Source of the DNA: Brevibacillus sp. JNUCC-41
Lineage (GTDB): Bacteria > Bacillota > Bacilli > Bacillales > DSM-1321
Assembly: GCF_014844095.1 (NCBI RefSeq)
Contig: NZ_CP062163.1
Coordinates: forward strand, 5,426,699 to 5,490,698
Reading direction: 5' to 3'
Length of the DNA: 64,000 nt
Positions within the stretch are counted from its first letter, which is position 1. Each line of letters starts with the position of its first letter. The translations under genes and the position numbers were made by a program. The notes under the pieces were generated by a model that saw only the letters and a program-made list of their open reading frames with translations, was not told the DNA's origin and did no database searches. Shown here in pieces: positions 58,383 to 64,000 of the stretch.

Positions 58383-60113
58383 CTATATATTTATCTTTGC
58401 TTCTAAAGCTGCTAGTCGTGCTTCTAGGTTGGATATCTTCTCATCTTGAGACTTGACTTGTTCTTTTAGTAAAGCAATTTCCTCTTCATGTTCACGAGTA
58501 ATAGGGATAAGTGGAGTCCAAAGTCGGTCATACATTAACCCCTCTACTTCGCGAGTCCCGTCTTCTTTAAATGGGCCGTATATAACATATTCCGGAAGTC
58601 CTACCTCTATAACATCTTCAGCGATAAGTCCTGGAACCCTTGATATTTCAGGAATATCTACCTCATCCCAATCTACTATCTCACCATCTTGTTCCCTTGT
58701 AAGCGCATCGGCATAAGCTTCCGTAGCTGATTTGTCATACCATGTTTTAGGGATAAGGTTTAGTATCTTGCGAGAGTCTAATTTCGACTCCTCAATTTCA
58801 AGCTTATATTTGGTGGCTGAGGTTGTCCTACCAATTACTCCACTAGAAGTTACATACATATTAGCTGCAGGAGAATAAGTACGATTGTAAACGTCTATTG
58901 ATTGAACATAATTGGGAGAAGCTGTGGCATCAGAACCTAAGGTTAATATTGTTCCCGCTGATGTATTCTGTAACACCAGTTTTCCTTCGGCTTCAAAACT
59001 ACCACCAGTCCCTTGAATAATGCATCGGGTACCAGTTAAATATATATTACCTGTGGTACCTACTGTAAATCTTCTCGTACTACCTGTGAAGAATTGCAAG
59101 GCACCTTTAGTATTAGAAGCATCGTCGGGAGCCTCAAATATCTTCCAACCGTTTCCCCCCAGCCATTCTATACCCTCGTTACCACCAGGATCAGCAAAAG
59201 TGAGTCGATCCACATTATTTATTGGTTTATTATTCATGTTTAAACCAGTATCAACATGCATGTCGATTGAACCATTAAATTTCCCGTCATACCAAGACGT
59301 ATAGCTAGGGTCTATATAAGTACTGTGCTTAAGGGTGCCGTCTAGATTTTGTCTTTCTAGATTTACCCATCCACCGAAGAAAGAGTAACCCTTCCATGCT
59401 TGCTTGTTGTGCGTTGATTTTACCGTTAAAAACCCGTTCTTTACCTCTGCTATAACAGGAACGTTTGACTCTGATTCGTCGAACGTAGTACCATTACTTG
59501 TTATAGCTCCAGAAAATGTACCTGTAGCGCCGTCTAGATTTCCTTTTAACGTTACGTTACCGTTGGTATCTACTATGAAATTTCCTCCTGCCAAGTTCAT
59601 AGTTACACCTTTAATATCTCCAGCCTTGATATTACCAAGGTCTGACGATATGGCTGATAATTCTTTTACTGACAGTTTACCAACATCTACGGCTCCTGCT
59701 GCTATCTTATCGGCAATAACAGCACCTGCGGCTATTTTGTCAGCACCGACAGCTCCAACTGCAAGTTTTGCTGCTGAAATGGCTCCTGCTAATATCTTCT
59801 CAGATGTAACCGAGTTTACAGATAAAGCATTTGCAAGAATACTACCTGGTACAAATAAAGACCCATCTAGTATAGTCGTATTAGGGACTACTAAATGGGT
59901 ACCACTTTTATTAACAAATACAAGTAAATCATCAGCACCGAGTGTTGGAAATATATTCGAACCGTAAAAGCTAAGAGGATCGCTGAATTTCCAGTATACG
60001 TAAGCTAGATCAGTATTCGCGTCGGCTATTTTATACGATTTACCTTTATAACTAATGTTGACACCCGTCCACGATATATAACCAGTAGACGGGCTATTGT
60101 CAAGTACGTTCAT
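58383..60113 (-). CDS. Tail fibre protein with C-terminal S74 (endosialidase-type) chaperone domain
   Basis: 576-residue fibre. N-terminal module starting DNSPSTGYISW (about 5-100), five decapeptide repeats of the type AGAVxADKIA (about 101-150), a beta-rich shaft, and a C-terminal intramolecular chaperone domain (about 430-545; SATKYKLEIEESK, GLIAEDVIEVG, EGLMYDR) followed by a coiled coil. S74 domains trimerise the fibre and are cleaved off. Own ribosome binding site AAAAAGGAG. The N-terminal module is paralogous to residues 75-150 of the next gene. Confidence 0.85.
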   Translation of the reverse strand: MNVLDNSPSTGYISWTGVNISYKGKSYKIADANTDLAYVYWKFSDPLSFYGSNIFPTLGADDLLVFVNKSGTHLVVPNTTILDGSLFVPGSILANALSVNSVTSEKILAGAISAAKLAVGAVGADKIAAGAVIADKIAAGAVDVGKLSVKELSAISSDLGNIKAGDIKGVTMNLAGGNFIVDTNGNVTLKGNLDGATGTFSGAITSNGTTFDESESNVPVIAEVKNGFLTVKSTHNKQAWKGYSFFGGWVNLERQNLDGTLKHSTYIDPSYTSWYDGKFNGSIDMHVDTGLNMNNKPINNVDRLTFADPGGNEGIEWLGGNGWKIFEAPDDASNTKGALQFFTGSTRRFTVGTTGNIYLTGTRCIIQGTGGSFEAEGKLVLQNTSAGTILTLGSDATASPNYVQSIDVYNRTYSPAANMYVTSSGVIGRTTSATKYKLEIEESKLDSRKILNLIPKTWYDKSATEAYADALTREQDGEIVDWDEVDIPEISRVPGLIAEDVIEVGLPEYVIYGPFKEDGTREVEGLMYDRLWTPLIPITREHEEEIALLKEQVKSQDEKISNLEARLAALEAKINI

Positions 60114-60130
60114 GATGTATCACTCCTTTT

Positions 60131-61237
60131 TTAAAAGAGAAAATGAGTAGCCAAGTTCAACTTGTCCTCACCTATAGATCCAGCTCCTAGTTGTGCTCCT
60201 CCGACAGCGCCATTGGCAATATTACCAGATCCAACTGCACCGGTTCCGAGTTTACCTGATGTTACAGCTCCGTTAGCCAATTCAGTCGATCCAACAACTC
60301 CACTAGCAATCTTACCCGATGTTACAGCACCAGAAGCCAACGCTGTACTTCCAACGGCACCTGTTCCAATCTTACCTGAAGTGACTGCTCCAGATGCAAT
60401 GGTTGTATCCGTTACTGCATTCGCGGCAATCTTTCCTGCGGTAACCCCACCTGTGGCTATTTCGGTTCCTGTTACAGCATTCGGTGCAATTTGAGTGGTT
60501 GTTACTGCGTTAGTTGCTATTTCAGTTGTACCAACTGCGTTAGCACCAATTTTACCTGAAGTGACTGCTCCCGAAGCTAAAGCCGTACTTCCTACCGCAC
60601 CAGAACCAATTTTAGCTGATGTAACTGCACCTGAGCCTAACTTAACCTCGGTTACTGCCCCATCACCCATTTGAGACGATCCGATTGCACCATTTGCGAT
60701 TTTAGATGTTATTACAGCACCTGCGGCTAGCTCACCAGAACCAATCGATCCATCCATTAACGCACCACCAGGAGTTAACTTACCTGCTGTCATCGTGCTT
60801 GTGAATTTGCCGCCATCATTGATACCGACCAGGACATCGTCATTAGTCAAAACTGGTTTTGTGTCGGAAACTTGTAATGCTGTGTTTGGAGTTGCCGAGA
60901 ATTTCCACCATAAGTACTTTTTGTTCGTATTACCATTTGCTAAAGTGTAAGTCACACCTTTGTAAACAATGTTTATATCCGACCATGCTACAAATCCAGC
61001 TGACGGACTGTTATCAGCAACTGTGTAACCATCAATCATGTGAGATGCTAAGTTTAAATCCGATGTTTGGATCCTTCGTTCACCGACTCCTCCTAACTCC
61101 CTCATCTGTTGCATACGATAGGTCACATCATGTAAAACACTAGCGAATTCTTGATTCATTGTCTCTCTAACACTTGCAAACTCATCGGAAATAACCCCAG
61201 ATACGATTCTTTTAATATATTTTTTTAACATGCTCAT
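60131..61237 (-). CDS. Tail fibre stalk protein with decapeptide repeats
   Basis: 368-residue protein. N-terminal helical region (1-50), a DNSPSAGFVAW module (about 76-155) paralogous to the neighbouring fibre, then 20 tandem decapeptides (about 161-360, pattern SGAVTSGKIG / ANAVGTTEIA) ending in AGSIGEDKLN-LATHFLF. Such arrays form trimeric beta stalks. There is no receptor-binding tip; the tip may come from the next protein. Start ATG 61237 with GAGGAAATG upstream. Confidence 0.82.
   Translation of the reverse strand: MSMLKKYIKRIVSGVISDEFASVRETMNQEFASVLHDVTYRMQQMRELGGVGERRIQTSDLNLASHMIDGYTVADNSPSAGFVAWSDINIVYKGVTYTLANGNTNKKYLWWKFSATPNTALQVSDTKPVLTNDDVLVGINDGGKFTSTMTAGKLTPGGALMDGSIGSGELAAGAVITSKIANGAIGSSQMGDGAVTEVKLGSGAVTSAKIGSGAVGSTALASGAVTSGKIGANAVGTTEIATNAVTTTQIAPNAVTGTEIATGGVTAGKIAANAVTDTTIASGAVTSGKIGTGAVGSTALASGAVTSGKIASGVVGSTELANGAVTSGKLGTGAVGSGNIANGAVGGAQLGAGSIGEDKLNLATHFLF
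60155..60754 (-). repeat. Coding tandem repeat, 20 units of 30 bp
   Basis: Encodes 20 decapeptides of the tail stalk. Units vary at DNA level but pairs of units (for example TSGKIGTGAVGSTALASGAV blocks) recur almost exactly, so copy number can change by recombination. Confidence 0.85.
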
Positions 61238-61249
61238 TTCCTCCTCAAA

Positions 61250-61657
61250 TTAGAAAATCAAATGTGATGACCACTTCATCTTTTCTTCACTAATGGAGGC
61301 TCCATCAATTTTCTGACCATTCATGCTAGTCCCATCTGGTGCCGTCCAACTATCAACTATATCCTTTGCTGCTTGTGCAATTGAATCGGTAATACTTAAC
61401 CATTTAATACCGTTATACTGCATTGGTGTGACCGTACCGTCCTCTAAAGGTTTAAACCATAAATCACCTACTTTCGGGTTTTCAGGTTCTTCTTCGCCGT
61501 AATAGTTTTTATTTTTACCATTTGCGCTTGTTAAAGCTGTATTAGCTTGGGTTTGTGCGGCTTCGGCTTTCTTGTCTGCGTCTGCTGCTTTCGCGTCTGC
61601 TTCCCTTGCTAAAAGCTTGTTATCTGTAAAGGAAACATCTACCGTACCTACAATCAT
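61250..61657 (-). CDS. Small phage tail protein
   Basis: 135-residue protein. A short start (MIVGTVDVSF), an Ala-rich helix (about 17-48), then a beta module (NYYGEEEPENPKVGDLWFKPL... MQYNGIKWLSI) usually found at the C-terminal end of phage tail-tip or minor structural proteins. It ends in GASISEEKMKWSSHLIF, similar to the end of the next gene. Probably links the tail tip to the fibres. Confidence 0.7.
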   Translation of the reverse strand: MIVGTVDVSFTDNKLLAREADAKAADADKKAEAAQTQANTALTSANGKNKNYYGEEEPENPKVGDLWFKPLEDGTVTPMQYNGIKWLSITDSIAQAAKDIVDSWTAPDGTSMNGQKIDGASISEEKMKWSSHLIF

Positions 61658-61741
61658 AAAAAACGCCCTTTCTATAAATTAAAAAAGGCCTAAGCTCCTA
61701 AAATAATGGCTTAAGACTTCTTAGTAATATATCTGGTTTAA

Positions 61742-64000
61742 CTATTCCGTTCTGATTGTTTCTTTTGCTCGATATAAAACATTGTTCCGGCGCTTCCATT
61801 CTTCTACTTCATGGGAAAAAGCAAAGCCTTGTAAAATCCACTTCGTACCGTCTTTATCATAGTAATAATTAACCGTTTCGGCTTCGTGGTGTTCGTCTTC
61901 TGGCGTTATCGTTCCTTCTGTAAAGGTATAGTTAATTTTATAGACTAAAGAACGGCTGCGGACATCCACACAATATAAAGTAGGCATATCACCATTTGAA
62001 ATATTTCCGTTTGATCCTCCATAGGTCACATACAAATAGGGAAAATCTAAAGTAGCACTTTGATAGACCTGTTTAGCAGAAATGCCGAAGTCTGTAGCCG
62101 TTAAAGAATATAAGACTTTATAGACCCCCGCGTCCATATCAGCTTTTCTTGCAATTTTAAAAGTCGCTTTTTCTCTAAGGCCATCTGTTAATAAATAATA
62201 TCCGTTTTTATCGTCTAAATTAAACCGGTTATTTGCGGCGTAAATGCTTTTAATTGAGCTATCGCCCCATTTAAGCAGCTTTCCCGCTGTATATGGGAAC
62301 TTGACTAAATAACTCTTATTTTGGGCCACATCTTTAAAGGGAGAATAAATATATACTTTCCCACTTTCGATTTTAAGGCCAAAATGTGAGCCATGCCCGC
62401 CATGTTTACATACCATTCTATCTAAAATAGTGCCGCTTAAATCAGTACGTGTTATAGAGAAACTTTCCCCGGCTGCAATGTCCGCTTCTGTTACTAAAGA
62501 TCCTCTATAGCCTTGTGTCCAATAGATATGATTGTTTGTTGCGTCTACGGCTGCATATTGGGCCACGCTAGTATTAAAATCTGTGTCGCCTGGGTTCGGT
62601 TCATTTTGAAGACGACAAAAGAAAGCAAAGTCCTTTTCTTCTGCAAAAATGACCGGTTTTGTTGTTTCGTCGTTTACACTACAGCGAATTGTATAAGCTG
62701 CTACTTCCCGACCTACTTCTATTACGTTCCCCACTCCTACGTGTGCTTCTTCCCATTTCTCTACATGGGCGCCTTCATTGTCTAGCATTTCCCACACAAA
62801 GCCCTCTTTTGGTATTTGGGCCGTTATATTGTCCAGGCCCTCAAATACGCGAACAATAAGCCGTTTCTTTTCAGTGCTGCTGCTAAAGTCCAAACCATCG
62901 GGCGTAAACATTTCAATTTTCCAGCTTGTTTTTTCCTGTATAGCTTGTAGGGCCTGAGAAGCCAGGGCTTGAAGTTTCCATATCTCATTAGGGGTTACGG
63001 TGTTTATGGTAACGAATTCACCCAATACGACGTTATCTGTCGAGCTGTCGGCCTGGCTAAAATTCGTTTCTAATACGCGGGCCGTAATGGTTAAAGGCGG
63101 ATTCATTTCATTATCTATAACGGCTATTGTATCTCCTAGGCCTGGCAAAGTATCCAATAAAGCTACGTCTACGCTATACGTATATTTAGGGTGGTTATAT
63201 GTTTTCATTTGCTCTTTGCCCCATGTTAAAAGGCCTGAGGGACTTATAATATCCTCCTTTACTATAAATCCTTCTAAATACGCATCGCCGTTATTATATT
63301 TGTCGTTTGCTTCTTCATCTAAAATAAAAGGCAGATATTCATAATTATTAGATCCTGGGACCTTTACTTTATTTACGCTGGTAATAGTAGCGCGTTGGCC
63401 CTTTGCATTTTGCCCGCCGAATACAAATAGTTTTGTATAAAATTCTAAATTCGATTTGGTTCGGGTTGCTCCTTTTAAATTGTGTCGATACTCAAAACGC
63501 TGGGCTGTTACCTCTCCTAATTCTTCAGTAAAAAAGACGCGCTTTTCTATCAGGTTCCCTTTTGAAATCACGGCGTATGCTTCTAATTCGATAGAAAAAT
63601 CTTTAGTTGCATTATCTAAAGCAGCCTGGGCTTTCCCTTCGCTTACTGTATAAGATTTTGTCCCACCATTAAAGAAGTTATTAAACTCGTCTAATGTCCA
63701 GCCGCTCCGCTGAAAAATATAACTGATAACATCTTTAGAGCTTGCAGCCGTCCAGGTCTTTTCCTCTAAAAAAGTATGATTTAATTTCCAAGCTAAAGAA
63801 TTAATAGCGTCCACCTTTTTTAAATGGCCCAGACCGTTTATAACGTCGCTTTTGTCGTAAATAGTAAATAGTTTAAAACGGTCGTTACTGTCTGCAATAA
63901 GTAGCTGCGTGCCTGTGTCTAATAGATCCGTTTCCTCATAACCGTAGGGAACATCAAGCGTTAAAGTCTCGGCCCATATCTTGCCGCTTTCGTCTGCTAT
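61742..64000 (-). CDS. Phage tail-tip / minor structural protein, 5' end beyond the window
   Basis: At least 752 codons, open to the right edge. The N-terminal visible part (including LLIADSNDRFKLFTIYDKSDV and GHLKKVDAINSLAWKLN) matches the prophage minor structural / endopeptidase-tail family of siphoviruses. A central region with linker helix (about 335-360) leads to a C-terminal part (about 455-750) with beta-propeller-like repeats (NNHIYWTQGYRGSLV, GKVYIYSPFK, FPYLYVTYGG). This resembles P68 RBP/TagC-like receptor-binding propellers; that part is less certain. Likely receptor is cell-wall teichoic acid (inference). Confidence 0.8.
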   Translation of the reverse strand: MADESGKIWAETLTLDVPYGYEETDLLDTGTQLLIADSNDRFKLFTIYDKSDVINGLGHLKKVDAINSLAWKLNHTFLEEKTWTAASSKDVISYIFQRSGWTLDEFNNFFNGGTKSYTVSEGKAQAALDNATKDFSIELEAYAVISKGNLIEKRVFFTEELGEVTAQRFEYRHNLKGATRTKSNLEFYTKLFVFGGQNAKGQRATITSVNKVKVPGSNNYEYLPFILDEEANDKYNNGDAYLEGFIVKEDIISPSGLLTWGKEQMKTYNHPKYTYSVDVALLDTLPGLGDTIAVIDNEMNPPLTITARVLETNFSQADSSTDNVVLGEFVTINTVTPNEIWKLQALASQALQAIQEKTSWKIEMFTPDGLDFSSSTEKKRLIVRVFEGLDNITAQIPKEGFVWEMLDNEGAHVEKWEEAHVGVGNVIEVGREVAAYTIRCSVNDETTKPVIFAEEKDFAFFCRLQNEPNPGDTDFNTSVAQYAAVDATNNHIYWTQGYRGSLVTEADIAAGESFSITRTDLSGTILDRMVCKHGGHGSHFGLKIESGKVYIYSPFKDVAQNKSYLVKFPYTAGKLLKWGDSSIKSIYAANNRFNLDDKNGYYLLTDGLREKATFKIARKADMDAGVYKVLYSLTATDFGISAKQVYQSATLDFPYLYVTYGGSNGNISNGDMPTLYCVDVRSRSLVYKINYTFTEGTITPEDEHHEAETVNYYYDKDGTKWILQGFAFSHEVEEWKRRNNVLYRAKETIRTE

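Noticed and set aside
60155..60754. Regular approximately 30-bp repeats that could be mistaken for a CRISPR array
   Set aside because: They are in frame, encode decapeptide repeats of a tail stalk, lack unique spacers, and there are no cas genes.

Overview
The window is chromosomal DNA of an endospore-forming, competence-gene-bearing Bacillaceae. Gene content and order follow the Bacillus subtilis yqfF-to-comER block and the sigK / yrzI-yrhC-mccBA-mtnN-yrrT-yrzA-yrrS-pbpI-greA block almost gene for gene. Protein details and the large number of TTG starts fit a Peribacillus or Bacillus simplex-like species, but the species call is an inference. Nearly all genes of the core part (1-49.7 kb) are on the minus strand.

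Core part, left to right: the N-terminus of yqfF, phoH, the sporulation pair yqfD-yqfC, and a membrane-stress operon (yqeZ-floA-small membrane protein) preceded by a textbook sigma-W promoter. Next come yqeY-rpsU, the forward yqeW transporter, deoC, mtaB-rsmE-prmA, and the CIRCE-controlled hrcA-grpE-dnaK-dnaJ heat-shock operon. These are followed by hemW, lepA, yqxA-spoIIP-gpr, rpsT, holA, yqzM, the comEA-EB-EC DNA-uptake operon with divergent comER, and an eight-gene housekeeping operon (yqeG-yqeH-aroE-yhbY-nadD-yqeK-rsfS-yqeM). Then come the sporulation checkpoint gene sda downstream of a cluster of DnaA boxes, the divergent phospholipid genes psd/pssA, an M3 oligoendopeptidase, and an uninterrupted sigK surrounded by several very small genes. 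The core ends with the sulfur-recycling cluster (yrrT-mtnN-mccA-mccB-yrhC), yrzA, yrrS-pbpI and greA.

From about 49.7 kb the collinearity stops. The stretch 49.7-56.8 kb is an accessory patchwork. It holds a winged-helix, replication-initiator-like gene, a polysaccharide deacetylase, a DinB-family protein, an orphan DegU paralog, a BcrC-type phosphatase and a COG4705 membrane protein. These are interspersed with broken gene pieces and copies of an approximately 85-bp repeat. From 56.8 kb to the right edge lies the lysis/tail end of a prophage, all on the minus strand: tail-tip protein (cut by the window edge), a small tail protein, two tail-fibre proteins with decapeptide repeats, XhlA, holin and a LysM amidase.

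Most interesting observations: (1) the leader of the gene at 50392 has the complete layout of an antisense-RNA-controlled transcription attenuator of the kind used for plasmid copy control, although it sits in a chromosome; (2) a terminator before yqfC carries a sigma-E-type -10 in its loop and the yqfC ribosome binding site in its distal arm; (3) sda is preceded by a 3-codon mini-ORF whose stop overlaps the sda start; (4) the tail-fibre genes share C-terminal peptides and long decapeptide arrays that suggest modular splitting. I did not find a convincing wholly new multi-gene system.
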